Shown: positions 41,635 to 51,760, numbered from the stretch's first letter. The stretch is DNA of 64,000 nt from Streptomyces sp. NBC_00273 (GCF_036178145.1 NZ_CP108067.1:4836001-4900000), one strand, 5' to 3'. Numbers and translations: made by a program. The notes: a model not told the origin generated them from the sequence alone.

Positions 41635-42678
41635 ATGGCAACGGGGACGGGGACGCAGGCCGGGGCGGGGATCCAGACCGGGACCACCGGAAGGACCCGC
41701 GGGTCGGGCACGCGGCTCTCCACGGGCAGGGCGGGATCCGGTGGTGGCCGGCTGCGCCGCGGCCTGCTGGCCGCTCTGGTCGCCGCGGCCGTGGTGGTCC
41801 CCGTGTCCGCCGCGGCCTCCCCGAACGTCCCGGCCCCTGCGCCCGCCACGTTCTCCGAGGACGCCGCTCCCCGCAGCCGGTACGCCGCCAACAGCGCCAA
41901 CCTCGCCGAGGCGGCCCGTACCGCCGAGGACGCCGACCGCCCCGGCCGGGCAGCCAGGCTGCGCGCCATGGGGTCGGGCGGAGCGGCCCAGTTCCTCACC
42001 TTCGACGGCCGCGGCAGGGGTCGCGCGGTCGAGGTGTTCGGCGAGCTGGAGAGCGCCGACCGGGTCGCCGTCCTGGTGCCCGGGTCCGACACCACGCTGG
42101 ACACCTACGAGCGGTTCCGTGCCGGAGCCGTCTCCCTCCAGCAGCGCCTGCAAGCCGAGCATCCGCGCTCCGCCGTGGTCGCCTGGCTCGGGTACGACAC
42201 CCCCGGAACGGTGAGCACCACCGTCCTGAGCGCCGACCGGGCCGACGCGGCCGCTGCCGAACTGGCCCCCTTCCTGGACCGGTTGCGCGACATATCGGGG
42301 CCCGGTGCCCGGCTCTCCCTCCTGTGCCACTCCTACGGCTCCGTGGTCTGCGCCCGGACCGCTACCGGGTCCGCGGTCAGCGACATGGCGCTGTTCGGTA
42401 GCCCGGGCACCGGGGCCGGATCCGCCCGTGAGCTGCCGACCGGGGCCCGGGTCTGGGCCGGCCGGGGCAGCGGCGACTGGATAGGCAACGTCCCGCACGT
42501 GCGGTTCGGCGGGATCGGTTTCGGCACCGATCCGGTCGATCCCGCCTTCGGGGCCCGGGCCTTCACCGCCGGCGCCGTCGGGCACAGCGACTACCTCAAG
42601 CCGGGCACCGAGTCCCTCGACAGCCTGGCCGCCATCGTCCTCGGCACCACCACCGCATCGGAGGCCGACCATGGTTGA
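41635..42678 (+). CDS. secreted alpha/beta hydrolase (DUF1023)
   Basis: A 347-residue exported hydrolase. Basic N-terminal segment then a signal-like helix (RRGLLAALVAAAVVVPVSAAASP, about 41-63). The DUF1023 alpha/beta domain has the nucleophile elbow LCHSYGSVV (S233) and VGHSDYLKPGTESLDSL at the C-terminus. The substrate is unknown. Strong AAGGAAGAGG precedes the ATG. Its stop overlaps the acyltransferase by 8 bp, which starts the coupled operon hydrolase-acyltransferase-kinase-regulator. Confidence 0.85.
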   Translation: MATGTGTQAGAGIQTGTTGRTRGSGTRLSTGRAGSGGGRLRRGLLAALVAAAVVVPVSAAASPNVPAPAPATFSEDAAPRSRYAANSANLAEAARTAEDADRPGRAARLRAMGSGGAAQFLTFDGRGRGRAVEVFGELESADRVAVLVPGSDTTLDTYERFRAGAVSLQQRLQAEHPRSAVVAWLGYDTPGTVSTTVLSADRADAAAAELAPFLDRLRDISGPGARLSLLCHSYGSVVCARTATGSAVSDMALFGSPGTGAGSARELPTGARVWAGRGSGDWIGNVPHVRFGGIGFGTDPVDPAFGARAFTAGAVGHSDYLKPGTESLDSLAAIVLGTTTASEADHG

Positions 42679-43873
42679 GTTCCGCGCCCGGTGGTCCACC
42701 CTGGCCGCGGGCATCGACGCCGCCACGCCGGCCGACCGCGACCGGGCCGTGGACGCGCTGCGGGCCTTCGCGATCCTCGGCGTGGTCCTCGGCCACTGGT
42801 TGGTCACCGCGCTAACTGCGCGCGACGGCGGTCTGAGCACCACCAGCCCGCTGGCACACATGCCGTGGCTGGCTCCGGTGTCCTGGGTGTTCCAGACGTT
42901 GTCCGTCTTCTTCCTGGTGGGCGGCCATGTCGCCGCCCGCGGGTACGCGTCGGCGCGCGAGCGCGGCCTCTCGTACGGCGCGTGGGCCGGGCAGCGGCTG
43001 GGGCGGCTGTTCCGACCGGTCGCCGCGGTGCTGGTCCTCTGGACGGTCGTCGCGGTCGGGATGCTGATCGGCGGGGCGGAGTTCGCCACCGTCCGGTCGC
43101 TGGTCAAGCTGGTTCTGTCGCCGCTGTGGTTCCTGCTGGTGTTCGCCGCGCTCACCGCCGCGACCCCGCTCGTGGCCCGGCTCAGCCCGCTGTGGCCGCT
43201 GGCCGTGGTGGCTGCCGTCGACGTGTGGCGCTTCGGGCTGGCGGGCCCCGAGTGGATCGGCTGGGTCAATGTGGCCGCGGGTTGGCTCGTCCCCTTCACC
43301 CTGGGCGCCGCCTGGTCCCGCGGGGCGTTCGCCCGGCGCGACCGGGCGCTGCTCCTGCTCGGCGCGGGAGTCCTGGCCACGGCCGCGCTGATCCTCTGGG
43401 GCGGGTACCCGGCTTCGATGGTGGGTGTCCCTGGGGCCGCCGTCTCGAACCTGAACCCGCCGACGCTGGCGGCGGCCGTCTTCGGGCTGGCCCAGTGCGG
43501 GCTGGCGCTCCTGGTGCGCGACCCGCTCGCCCGGGCCCTGCGACGGCCGACGGCCTGGGCGAAGGTGGCTCTGGTGAACCTCTCCGCCATGACCGTCTTC
43601 CTGTGGCACCAGACCGCCATGATGGCCGTCACCGCCCTCGGGCTGCTGGTCTCGGCCGTCCTGCCCGGGCTACACACGGTGCCCGACTCGGTGGGCTGGA
43701 TAGCGGCCCGGCTGCTGTGGTTGCCCGTGTTCGCCGCCGCGCTGTCGCTCTGTTGGGCCGCGTTCCGCATCCACGAACAGGCCACCGGCCGTCCGAAGCC
43801 GTCCCGTACCGCCCGTACTACCGCGGTCCCCCGCCCCAGGACGGACCCCGCCGAGGAGATCAACCATGTCTAG
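42671..43873 (+). CDS. acyltransferase family 3 membrane protein
   Basis: A 400-residue polytopic protein of the acyltransferase-3/OafA family. The N-terminal helix contains RDRAVDALRAFAILGVVLGHWLV, the conserved R/H region of the family. About ten membrane helices follow, and a basic C-terminal tail ends at EEINHV. It probably O-acylates a cell-envelope or secreted glycoconjugate; acceptor unknown. Overlaps both neighbours by 8 bp. Confidence 0.88.
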   Translation: MVEFRARWSTLAAGIDAATPADRDRAVDALRAFAILGVVLGHWLVTALTARDGGLSTTSPLAHMPWLAPVSWVFQTLSVFFLVGGHVAARGYASARERGLSYGAWAGQRLGRLFRPVAAVLVLWTVVAVGMLIGGAEFATVRSLVKLVLSPLWFLLVFAALTAATPLVARLSPLWPLAVVAAVDVWRFGLAGPEWIGWVNVAAGWLVPFTLGAAWSRGAFARRDRALLLLGAGVLATAALILWGGYPASMVGVPGAAVSNLNPPTLAAAVFGLAQCGLALLVRDPLARALRRPTAWAKVALVNLSAMTVFLWHQTAMMAVTALGLLVSAVLPGLHTVPDSVGWIAARLLWLPVFAAALSLCWAAFRIHEQATGRPKPSRTARTTAVPRPRTDPAEEINHV

Positions 43874-45215
43874 GGCCCGCCTTAGCCTGGACGGCGTGAA
43901 CCAGCAGACCGAGCCACCTGCCGCCGACGCCCGCATCCGCCTGCCGCGCGGCCTGGCCCGGGAGTTGTTCACCCTGCGACGGGACCCCCTGCCAAGGATG
44001 GCGCGGCCGCGCTGGCTGGCCTGGCTGCCGCACGTGGTCCTCTGCTACGTGGCCATTCCCTGCGGTGTCCTCTCCGCAATGCTGATGAACGACCATTACA
44101 AGGTGCGCGGTTCGGCCCTGGTGGTGCTGTCACTGTTGACCTCCGCGTCCGTCGTGCTCAGCATGTTCCGGCCGATCGCCGCCTGGTGGCTCGGGCTCCT
44201 CACCTCCGGCCTGATCGCCTGGGCCATCCACGACCACGTCGGCCAGGGGCAGTCCTGGCCCTGGACGCCCGCCGGGCCGTTCACGCTCGCGCCCGTGCTC
44301 CTGATGGTCGCCCTGCGGGTGCCGCCCCGGGTGAGCGCCTCGGTCATCGGCATCACGCTCGCCCTCAACGGACTGGCCGACATCGTCCTCAGGCCGCCGC
44401 AGAGCCAGACCATCATCGGCGGAGTGGCCCTCCTCTTCGGGTTCGTGGGGATCCTCGGCTACGCCCTGCGGGCCACCCGCCTCGCCCGCGGCAAACTCGT
44501 CGAGCAGGAGACCCTCACCGAGGAGGAGCGGGCGCGGCGCACCCTGCTGGAGGAGCGCAGCCGGATCGCCCGCGAACTGCACGACGTCGTCGCCCACCAC
44601 ATGTCGGTGATCTCCATCCAGGCGCAGGTCGCCCCGCACTTGGTGGAGAACCCGTCAGAGGAGCTCAAGGAGAATCTGGCCGGCATCCGGGAGAACGCGC
44701 TGGAGGCGCTGACGGAGCTGCGGCGGGTGCTGGGCGTGCTGCGGTCCGAGCGGCCCGACGATCCCGCGAACCCCCATCATCCGCAGCCCACCCTCGGTGA
44801 GCTGGACGGCCTCGTGGACAACGTGCGGGGGGCCGGTCTGGACGTCACGACCGAGATCGCGGGGATACGCCGGCCGCTGACCCCGGGCGTGGAGCTCACC
44901 GCGTACCGGATCGTGCAGGAGGCGCTGAGCAACGCCCTGCGCCATGCGCCCGGTTCGCGGGTGGAGGTGGGCATCGCGTACGGGCCGCGTGATCTGCACC
45001 TGTGCGTCGCGAACAGCGCGCCGACCCGGGCGGCCCCGCCCTCGCCCGGTGCGGGGCACGGGCTGCTGGGGATGCGGGAACGGGCAGGCATGCTGGGGGG
45101 CGAACTGGCCGCCGGCCCGCGCCCCGACGGGGGGTACGAGGTGAGCGCCGTACTCCCGATGGATCCGCAGGACTTGTCCGCGGTCCCCGACTCCGAGACG
45201 AAGAGGACCCCATGA
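43866..45215 (+). CDS. sensor histidine kinase (NarL-type), pair 1
   Basis: A 449-residue membrane histidine kinase. Six hydrophobic segments (about 52-75, 84-101, 104-120, 137-151, 158-172, 183-201) form the sensor with little external loop. The HisKA_3 box RSRIARELHDVVAHHMSVI has H239, and the ATPase N-box is QEALSNALRHA (about 351-361). It likely senses a membrane or envelope state and phosphorylates the regulator encoded immediately after. Overlaps the acyltransferase by 8 bp and its regulator by 4 bp. Confidence 0.92.
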   Translation: MSRARLSLDGVNQQTEPPAADARIRLPRGLARELFTLRRDPLPRMARPRWLAWLPHVVLCYVAIPCGVLSAMLMNDHYKVRGSALVVLSLLTSASVVLSMFRPIAAWWLGLLTSGLIAWAIHDHVGQGQSWPWTPAGPFTLAPVLLMVALRVPPRVSASVIGITLALNGLADIVLRPPQSQTIIGGVALLFGFVGILGYALRATRLARGKLVEQETLTEEERARRTLLEERSRIARELHDVVAHHMSVISIQAQVAPHLVENPSEELKENLAGIRENALEALTELRRVLGVLRSERPDDPANPHHPQPTLGELDGLVDNVRGAGLDVTTEIAGIRRPLTPGVELTAYRIVQEALSNALRHAPGSRVEVGIAYGPRDLHLCVANSAPTRAAPPSPGAGHGLLGMRERAGMLGGELAAGPRPDGGYEVSAVLPMDPQDLSAVPDSETKRTP

Positions 45216-45883
45216 GCACGCCGATCAAGGTGATGATCGCCGACGACCAGATGATGGTCCGGCAGGGCTTCACCGTGCTTCTCAACGCGCAGCCCGACAT
45301 AGAGGTCGTGGGGCAGGCGGTGGACGGGGCGGACGCGGTGGCGAAGGTCGCGGAGCTGGCTCCGGACGTGGTGCTGATGGACATCCGGATGCCGGGGATG
45401 GGCGGGATCGAGGCCACGTCCGTGATCACCGCGGTTCCGGACGCCGCGGTGAAGGTGCTGGTGCTGACCACCTTCGATCTCGACGAGTACGTGTACGAGG
45501 CGCTGCGGGCCGGGGCCTCCGGGTTCCTGCTCAAGGACGCGTCCGCCGACCAGCTCGCCGAGGCGGTGCGGGTGGTGGCGGCCGGCGAGGCGCTGCTCTC
45601 GCCGAACATCACGAAGCGGCTGATCACGGAGTTCTCCCGGCTGGGAGCTCCGCGCGCGCCGTCACGGGCCAGGATCGAGGCGCTGACCGAGCGGGAGACG
45701 GAGGTGCTGTCGCTGATCGCCCAGGGCCTGTCGAACGCCGAGATCTCGGAGCACTTGGTGCTGGCCGAGCAGACGGTGAAGACGCATGTGAGCCGGATCC
45801 TGGTGAAGCTGGGGCTGCGGGACCGTACGCAGGCCGCGGTGTTCGCGTACGAGACGGGTCTGATCCGCCCGACGGGCTACTGA
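45212..45883 (+). CDS. NarL/LuxR-type response regulator, pair 1
   Basis: A 223-residue response regulator. The receiver domain has the phosphoacceptor D57 (PDVVLMDIRMP), the acidic DDQ at 11-13 and Lys about 107 (GFLLKDAS). The C-terminal LuxR HTH is LTERETEVLSLIAQGLSNAEISEHLVLAEQTVKTHVSRILVKL (about 157-200). It activates or represses genes for kinase pair 1. The ATG overlaps the kinase stop by 4 bp. Confidence 0.95.
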   Translation: MSTPIKVMIADDQMMVRQGFTVLLNAQPDIEVVGQAVDGADAVAKVAELAPDVVLMDIRMPGMGGIEATSVITAVPDAAVKVLVLTTFDLDEYVYEALRAGASGFLLKDASADQLAEAVRVVAAGEALLSPNITKRLITEFSRLGAPRAPSRARIEALTERETEVLSLIAQGLSNAEISEHLVLAEQTVKTHVSRILVKLGLRDRTQAAVFAYETGLIRPTGY

Positions 45884-45959
45884 GCGGGCTTGGGTAGTAC
45901 TTGAGGGGGACCCCGGGAAATCCCCATCAGCGGCGACGCGGACGAGGCCGGTACGGACC

Positions 45960-45965
45960 TACGGT
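45960..45965 (+). promoter_or_regulatory. predicted -10 (TACGGT) of the second kinase gene
   Basis: TACGGT ends 7 nt before the ATG at 45973 and supports this start over longer in-frame TTG/GTG options beginning at 45901. Confidence 0.45.
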
Positions 45966-45972
45966 GGTGCGT

Positions 45973-47310
45973 ATGACCGAGACGACCACCGGGGAGACAT
46001 CCCGGGCACCTGAGTTCCGACTGGCATCTGAGGTGATCGCGACCCTTCGCCGGGATCTCGTCACCGATGCCTTCGCCTACCGGCCGCTGCCCCTGGCGGA
46101 GACCTCCGGGCGCTTCGTGCGCCGGCTTCCCGGGGTGCTGCGCCGGTACGCGCCGTACCGGCGCTATGCGGCGGTGGGGTTCCTGGCCTTCCTCGTCGGG
46201 CTGACCGCGCTCAACACGCAGTCGGCCGCCTGGGGCGACCTGGGGCCGATCGCCATGGCGATGCTGTCCGCCGCCCCGGTCCTGATGACGGCGGTGCGGC
46301 CGGTCGGCGCGTGGTGGGCGGCCATCGCGATGACGGTGGTGACGGCCGGCATTGACAGTGGCTTCAACTGGCCCTGGACCGAAAGCAGTTTCCCCGCCTA
46401 CATCGTGGTCATGTTCCTCGTCACGCTGCGGACCGGGCCGCGGTTGGCGGCCTGGATGTGGACGCTCACCCTGGTGCTGGGATCCGCACTCTCCGTACTG
46501 TTCAGCGGCCACTGGGGGTCGAACCTGCCCGAGATGGCGGTGGCCTCGGCCTTCGCCCTGGTGATTGCCAGCAGTATCCGGATACGCCGTGATGCCCGGG
46601 CCGAGGTGAGCGCCCAGCAGGAGGTCACGGCCGTCGAGCGGGACAAGCGCACGCTGCTGGAGGAGCGGACCACGATCGCGCGGGAGTTGCACGATGTGGT
46701 GGCCCACCACATGTCGGTGGTGGCGATCCAGGCGGAGGCCGCACCGTACCGGGTGAAGAACCCGCCGCCGGAGCTGGAGGCGGCGTTCGTCACCATCCGG
46801 GAGAACGCGGTGGCGGCCCTGACGGAGCTGCGGCGGGTGCTGGGCGTGGTGCGCTCCGAGGACTACGAGGCCCCGGACGCCCCACAGCCGACGCTGGCCT
46901 CGCTGGAGGGGCTGCTGGCCAACGTGCGGGACGCCGGCCTGAGCGTGGAGAAGACGATCACGGGCTCGGTGCGGGAGCTGCCGCAGGGCGTGGAGCTGTC
47001 GGCGTACCGCATCGTCCAGGAGGCCCTCAGCAACACGCTGCGGCACGCGCCGGGAGCCGCGGCCGAGGTGGAGGTCTCGTACGTGCTGGGCGGTCTGGGC
47101 CTACGGATCGTCAACGACCGGGCGACCGGGGACGCGCGACCCTCGCCGGGGGCCGGGCACGGGATCACCGGTATGCGGGAGCGGGTGGCCATGTTGGAGG
47201 GTGAGATGACGGCCGGCCGGACGCCGGCGGGCGGGTACGAGGTGGCGGTGTTCATACCGGTGGCCCACCGTGCGGAGCCGGCGCCGGAGCCGCGGGAGGG
47301 GACGGCATGA
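45973..47310 (+). CDS. sensor histidine kinase (NarL-type), pair 2
   Basis: A 445-residue paralog of pair 1. A predicted six-helix membrane sensor (about 66-82, 92-107, 112-127, 141-152, 158-177, 187-203), then the HisKA_3 box RTTIARELHDVVAHHMSVV with H240, and QEALSNTLRHAPG in the ATPase. The segment TELRRVLGV is identical in the two kinases, which suggests duplication. It probably phosphorylates the next gene's product. The ATG start is supported by the TACGGT element. Confidence 0.92.
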   Translation: MTETTTGETSRAPEFRLASEVIATLRRDLVTDAFAYRPLPLAETSGRFVRRLPGVLRRYAPYRRYAAVGFLAFLVGLTALNTQSAAWGDLGPIAMAMLSAAPVLMTAVRPVGAWWAAIAMTVVTAGIDSGFNWPWTESSFPAYIVVMFLVTLRTGPRLAAWMWTLTLVLGSALSVLFSGHWGSNLPEMAVASAFALVIASSIRIRRDARAEVSAQQEVTAVERDKRTLLEERTTIARELHDVVAHHMSVVAIQAEAAPYRVKNPPPELEAAFVTIRENAVAALTELRRVLGVVRSEDYEAPDAPQPTLASLEGLLANVRDAGLSVEKTITGSVRELPQGVELSAYRIVQEALSNTLRHAPGAAAEVEVSYVLGGLGLRIVNDRATGDARPSPGAGHGITGMRERVAMLEGEMTAGRTPAGGYEVAVFIPVAHRAEPAPEPREGTA

Positions 47311-47966
47311 CGATCAGGGTCCTGATCGTCGACGACCAGGTGATGGTGCGCGAGGGGTTCTCCGTTCTGCTGAACGCGATGGACGGCATCGAGGTGGTCG
47401 GCGAGGCGGTCGACGGCCGGGAGGCCATCGAGCAGGTGGCGGCGCTGCGGCCGGATGTGGTGCTGATGGACATCCGGATGCCGCGGATGAACGGGCTGGA
47501 GGCCACGCGGGAGATCGTGGCCGCCGACACGGACGCGAAGGTGCTGGTCCTGACGACCTTCGACCTCGACGAGTACGTGTACCAGGCGCTGCGGGCCGGT
47601 GCCTCCGGGTTCTTGCTCAAGGACGCGTCGGCCCGTCAACTGGCCGACGGGGTACGGGTGGTGGCAGCCGGGGAGGCCCTGCTGGCGCCCTCGGTGACCA
47701 AGCGGCTGATCGTGGAGTTCTCGAAGATCTCCCAGGCCCGCCAGCTGGCGGACCCGGCGGGTTCGGGGGAGCTGACGGAGCGGGAGACGGAGGTGCTGGT
47801 ACTGATCGCGCAGGGGCTGTCCAATGCCGAGATAGCCGACCGGCTGGTCGTCGCCGAGTCCACCATCAAGACCCATGTGAGCCGGATCCTGGTGAAGCTG
47901 GGCTTGCGGGACCGGACACAGGCGGCCGTGTACGCGTACGAGACCCGCTTGGTGACACCCGCCTGA
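47307..47966 (+). CDS. NarL/LuxR-type response regulator, pair 2
   Basis: A 219-residue response regulator, close paralog of pair 1. D55 in PDVVLMDIRMP is the phosphoacceptor; LTERETEVLVLIAQGLSNAEIADRLVVAESTIKTHVSRILVKLGL is the HTH. The HTH recognition helix differs modestly from pair 1, so target overlap is possible. It overlaps its kinase by 4 bp. Output genes are unknown. Confidence 0.95.
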   Translation: MTIRVLIVDDQVMVREGFSVLLNAMDGIEVVGEAVDGREAIEQVAALRPDVVLMDIRMPRMNGLEATREIVAADTDAKVLVLTTFDLDEYVYQALRAGASGFLLKDASARQLADGVRVVAAGEALLAPSVTKRLIVEFSKISQARQLADPAGSGELTERETEVLVLIAQGLSNAEIADRLVVAESTIKTHVSRILVKLGLRDRTQAAVYAYETRLVTPA

Positions 47967-47983
47967 TCGGGCTCGGCTGCGTT

Positions 47984-47989
47984 TAGGGT
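47984..47989 (+). promoter_or_regulatory. predicted -10 (TAGGGT) of the P450 gene
   Basis: TAGGGT is followed by GCAGGG and the ATG at 47996. The AGGG overlaps a possible weak ribosome-binding site, but the spacing is too short for normal initiation. Confidence 0.45.
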
Positions 47990-47995
47990 GCAGGG

Positions 47996-49204
47996 ATGGG
48001 TTTTGATCCGTGGGATGCCGCGTTCGTCGCCGATCCGTATCCGGCGTACCGGGAGTTGCGGGAGCAGGGGCGGGCCGTGTGGTGGGAGGCCACCGGGCAG
48101 TGGCTGGTGCCGCACTACGCCGACGTGAGTGCGCTGCTGCGGGACCGGCGGCTGGGGCGGACCTACCTCCACCGGTTCTCGCACGAGGAGTTCGGCCGCG
48201 AGGCGCCGCCGCCGGAGCACGAGCCCTTCCACGTGCTCAACGGCAACGGACTGCTCGACCTGGAGGATCCCGCGCACGCGCGGGTGCGCCGGCTGGTGGC
48301 GAAGGCCTTCACCCCGCGGACGGTGGAGCGCCTCGTGCCCGCGGTGCAGCGGCTGGCCGGGGAGTTGGTGGGGCGGCTGCGTGCCGACGGGGGTGGGGAT
48401 CTGCTCACCGTCGTCGCCGAGCCGCTGCCGGTGGCGGTGATCGCGGAACTACTGGGCGTGCCCGAGGCGGACCGCGGATTGCTGCGGCCCTGGTCGGCGG
48501 ACATCTGCGGGATGTTCGAGCTCCGGCCCGACGAGGAGACGGCGCGGCGCGCGGTGCGGGCGAGCGTCGAGTTCAGCGCCTACCTCCGGGGACTGATCGC
48601 CGAGCGGCGGAGCCGCCCCGGGGAGGATTTGATCTCCGGGTTGATCGCCGCCCACGATGAGGAGGGGCGGCTCAGCGAGCAGGAGATGATCTCCACCTGT
48701 GTGCTTCTGCTGAACGCCGGGCACGAGGCCACCGTCAACACGACCGTCAACGGGTGGTGGGCGCTGTTCCGCAACCCCGCGCAGCTCGCCGCGCTCCGCG
48801 CGAGCCACGATCCCGAAAAGTTGTCCACAGCTGTGGATGAACTCATGCGCTACGACACTCCGCTCCAGATGTTCGAACGCTGGGTGCTCGACGACATCCG
48901 GATCGGTGACACCGTCATCCCCCGCGGGGCCGAGGTCGCGCTGCTCTTCGGGTCCGCGAACCGGGATCCCGCGCGCTTCGACGATCCCGACGCGCTGGAC
49001 CTCGTACGGGCCGACAACCCGCACCTGACCTTCGGGGCCGGGATCCACTACTGCCTCGGCGCGCCGCTGGCTCGGCGGGAGTTGGAGGCTTCCTTCGGGG
49101 CGCTCCTGGCGGACGGAGTCCCGCCGCTGCGGCTCGTCGAGGAGCCGCAGTGGCGGGACGGGTACGTCATCCGGGGGCTGGAGCAACTGTTGGTGGAGTT
49201 CTAG
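47996..49204 (+). CDS. cytochrome P450 (CYP107-like)
   Basis: A 402-residue bacterial P450. The I-helix is LLLNAGHEATVNT (the oxygen-activating acid/alcohol pair is A-G-H-E-A-T), the E-x-x-R is ELMR, and the haem loop FGAGIHYCLG has C353. Size and motifs fit CYP107-type enzymes; the genomic neighbourhood recalls CYP107P1 of S. coelicolor. Substrate is unknown, and no ferredoxin is adjacent. Its stop overlaps the convergent ABC permease stop by 4 bp. Confidence 0.93.
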   Translation: MGFDPWDAAFVADPYPAYRELREQGRAVWWEATGQWLVPHYADVSALLRDRRLGRTYLHRFSHEEFGREAPPPEHEPFHVLNGNGLLDLEDPAHARVRRLVAKAFTPRTVERLVPAVQRLAGELVGRLRADGGGDLLTVVAEPLPVAVIAELLGVPEADRGLLRPWSADICGMFELRPDEETARRAVRASVEFSAYLRGLIAERRSRPGEDLISGLIAAHDEEGRLSEQEMISTCVLLLNAGHEATVNTTVNGWWALFRNPAQLAALRASHDPEKLSTAVDELMRYDTPLQMFERWVLDDIRIGDTVIPRGAEVALLFGSANRDPARFDDPDALDLVRADNPHLTFGAGIHYCLGAPLARRELEASFGALLADGVPPLRLVEEPQWRDGYVIRGLEQLLVEF

Positions 49205-50811
49205 GCGACCATGTCGCGGCGGCGCAGGGCGCCGAGGCCCGCCGCCGTCAGGGCCGCCGCCAGCACGGTCAGCACCAGTAGCGGCGCCGGGTCCAGGGCC
49301 TGCGCTCCCGGGAGCCGGGGCAGGTGGGCGAAGGGCGAGAGGTTCAGGGCGGCCTGCGGGAGGTTCAGCGCCGGGCCGACCCAGCCCAGGGCGAGCGCAC
49401 CCCCGGCCACCGCCCAGGCAGCCGCCGCGTACTGCGGGACGGCGCCGTACAGCAGCGCCGCCAGCGCCCCGATCAGCCACACCGCCGGGAGCTGGGCGAG
49501 CGCGGCGCCGATCGCCGCACCCGGCTCCCGGCCGTGCCCGAGGCCGAGACCGACGCCCGCCAGCAGCAGGATCAATGCCGAACCGCTGAAGGCCACGGCC
49601 AGGTGGCTGCCGGCCCAGCGCAGCCGGCCGACCGCGTTCGCGAGCAGCGGCTCCGCGCGCCGGCCCGACTCCTCACCACTCAGACGGAGCACGGAGGAGA
49701 CTGCGTACAGGGCGGCGACCATGCCGAACATGCCGGCCATCGTGGCGAGGAAGGCGTCGGTGAGCGCACCCTGCGCGACCTGCGCGCCCGCCCCGCCCTG
49801 CCCGCCCTGCCCGCCCATCCGCTCGATGATCTCGCGGGTCCGGTCGTTGTCGCCGACCAGGTCCGCGGCGCCGTCCGCCATCCCGCCGAAGACGACACCG
49901 GCGACCAGGAAGCCCGCGCTCCAGCCCAGCACGCTGCCGCGCTGCAGCCGCCAGGCCAACGCACCCGCCGTGCCCAGCCGTCCCTCGGCCGGCCCCGGCC
50001 GCGACGGCAGGAAGCTCATGCCCAGGTCACGGCGCCCGGCCAGGGCGTACGCGGCGCCCGCCTGCACCGTGACGGCGGCGGCGAACAGGAGGAGCACCCA
50101 CCAGCGTTCGGCGGCGAAGGCCCGTACGTTCTCCACCCAGCCGAGCGGCGAGGCCCAGGTCAGGGCCGACCGCCCGCCCCCCGTTCCGGCGTCGCCCGCG
50201 GCCTTCAGGACGAAGGCGGCGCCGAGCACGGCCGCCGTGATCCCCTTGGCAGCACGGGCGCTCTCGGTCAGCTGGGCGGCGATCGCGGCCGTGCAGGCGA
50301 AGAACGTCCCGGTGGCCGCGACGGCCAGGCCGAGGGCGACTGCGCCCGGCGCTCCCTGCCCCGCGAGACCGCCCGCCACGAGCAGGGCGACACAGGCGTT
50401 GGCCACGAGGGCGGTGAGCAGGGCGGCGGTCAGCGGGGCGCGCCTGCCCACCATCGCGGCGGAAAGCAGTTCCTGACGGCCCGTCTCCTCCTCCTCGCGG
50501 GTGTGCCGGACGACGATGATCAGGCTCATGGCGGCCGCGAGGACGGCGGCGTAGACGCCGCCCCGCCAGGCGGTCAGGGCACCGAGCGAATCACCGAAGA
50601 CCGGTCCGTACAGGGCGCGCATCGAGCTGTTGGCGTTCATCGACGCGGCGGCCCGGGCGCGTTCGGCGGCGGTGGCGTACACGCTGCCCAGCGAGCCGGG
50701 CATGCTCACGACCATGACCGTGGTGACCAGGGTCCACACCGGCATCATCACGCGGTCGCGGCGCAGGGCGAGCCGCAGCAGCGCCCCGGTGCCGGCCAGT
50801 TGGTTCTTCAT
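49201..50811 (-). CDS. ABC-2 type exporter permease
   Basis: A 536-residue membrane protein with 12 or more helices and an N-terminal soluble stretch ([20 protein letters not shown]). Two similar halves (each with six helices) and a Gly-rich loop [14 protein letters not shown] occur around 325-345. It pairs with the ATPase upstream (4-bp overlap) to export a drug or lipid-like compound. Similar Streptomyces exporter pairs carry a MarR/GbsR regulator gene alongside, as here. Confidence 0.88.
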   Translation of the reverse strand: MKNQLAGTGALLRLALRRDRVMMPVWTLVTTVMVVSMPGSLGSVYATAAERARAAASMNANSSMRALYGPVFGDSLGALTAWRGGVYAAVLAAAMSLIIVVRHTREEEETGRQELLSAAMVGRRAPLTAALLTALVANACVALLVAGGLAGQGAPGAVALGLAVAATGTFFACTAAIAAQLTESARAAKGITAAVLGAAFVLKAAGDAGTGGGRSALTWASPLGWVENVRAFAAERWWVLLLFAAAVTVQAGAAYALAGRRDLGMSFLPSRPGPAEGRLGTAGALAWRLQRGSVLGWSAGFLVAGVVFGGMADGAADLVGDNDRTREIIERMGGQGGQGGAGAQVAQGALTDAFLATMAGMFGMVAALYAVSSVLRLSGEESGRRAEPLLANAVGRLRWAGSHLAVAFSGSALILLLAGVGLGLGHGREPGAAIGAALAQLPAVWLIGALAALLYGAVPQYAAAAWAVAGGALALGWVGPALNLPQAALNLSPFAHLPRLPGAQALDPAPLLVLTVLAAALTAAGLGALRRRDMVA

Positions 50812-51701
50812 CGGGACGCCTCTTCGGTGTAGTGGCGCAGGAAGAGCTCTTCGAGGGTGGGCGGGGTCGAGGTCAGCGACCGCACCCCCGACGCGGTGAG
50901 GGAGCTGAGTACGGCGTCCAACTTGTCGGTGTCGGCCTGGAGGCGGACCTTCAGCCCCTGCACCTGGACGTCGTACACGCCCGGCAGGTGTGCGAGGCCG
51001 TTCGGCGGGCCGGCCAGCTCGGCGCTGATCGACGTACGGGTGAGGTGGCGGAGTTCGGCGAGGGTGCCGGTCTCCACCGTGCGGCCCTTGCGGATGATGC
51101 TGACCCGGTCGCAGAGGGCCTCGACCTCGCTGAGGATGTGCGAGCTGAGCAGGATGGTGCGCCCGGCGGCGCGCGCCTCGCTGACACAGTCCTGGAAGAC
51201 CTCCTCCATCAGCGGGTCGAGGCCGGAGGTGGGTTCGTCGAGGACGAGCAGTTCGACGTCGGAGGCGAAGGCGGCGACGAGGGCGACCTTCTGCCGGTTG
51301 CCCTTGGAGTACGTGCGCCCCTTCTTGGTGGGGTCCAGCTCGAACCGCTCGACGAGCTCGGCGCGCCGGGTCCGGTCGAGGCCGCCCCGGAGACGTCCGT
51401 AGAGGTCTATGACCTCGCCGCCGGAGAGGTTGCGCCACAGGGTGACGTCTCCGGGGACGTAGGCGACGCGGCGGTGGAGGGCGACCGCGTCGGCCCAGGG
51501 GTCGCCGCCGAGGAGCTCGGCGGAGCCGGAGTCGGCGCGCAGCAGGCCCAGCAGGACCCGGATGGTGGTGGACTTGCCGGCGCCGTTCGGGCCGAGGAAG
51601 CCGTGTACCTCGCCGGTGGTGACCGAGAGGTCGAGTCCGTCCAGTGCGCGGGTGCGGCCGAATGCCTTGTGGAGGCCGGCAACGCTGATTGCCTTCGTCA
51701 T
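50808..51701 (-). CDS. ABC transporter ATP-binding protein
   Basis: A 297-residue ATPase. Walker [10 protein letters not shown] (37-45), a degenerate signature [16 protein letters not shown], Walker [16 protein letters not shown] and H-loop-like SSHILSEVE. The family matches DrrA-type exporters. The 5' side has an operator palindrome and a -10 TAGCGT (minus strand 51719-51714), so the divergent regulator probably represses it. Confidence 0.93.
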   Translation of the reverse strand: MTKAISVAGLHKAFGRTRALDGLDLSVTTGEVHGFLGPNGAGKSTTIRVLLGLLRADSGSAELLGGDPWADAVALHRRVAYVPGDVTLWRNLSGGEVIDLYGRLRGGLDRTRRAELVERFELDPTKKGRTYSKGNRQKVALVAAFASDVELLVLDEPTSGLDPLMEEVFQDCVSEARAAGRTILLSSHILSEVEALCDRVSIIRKGRTVETGTLAELRHLTRTSISAELAGPPNGLAHLPGVYDVQVQGLKVRLQADTDKLDAVLSSLTASGVRSLTSTPPTLEELFLRHYTEEASR

Positions 51702-51721
51702 GCTTCCGAACGTACGCTACT

Positions 51722-51737
51722 TTCACAAATTTGTGAA
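51722..51737. promoter_or_regulatory. 16-bp palindromic operator between ABC exporter and its regulator
   Basis: TTCACAAA and TTTGTGAA meet without a spacer, just upstream of the exporter -10. A second dyad TGAGA-A-TCTCA lies at 51741-51751. They are placed to control both divergent genes. Confidence 0.75.
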
Positions 51738-51760
51738 GCTTGAGAATCTCAGGAATCGCG

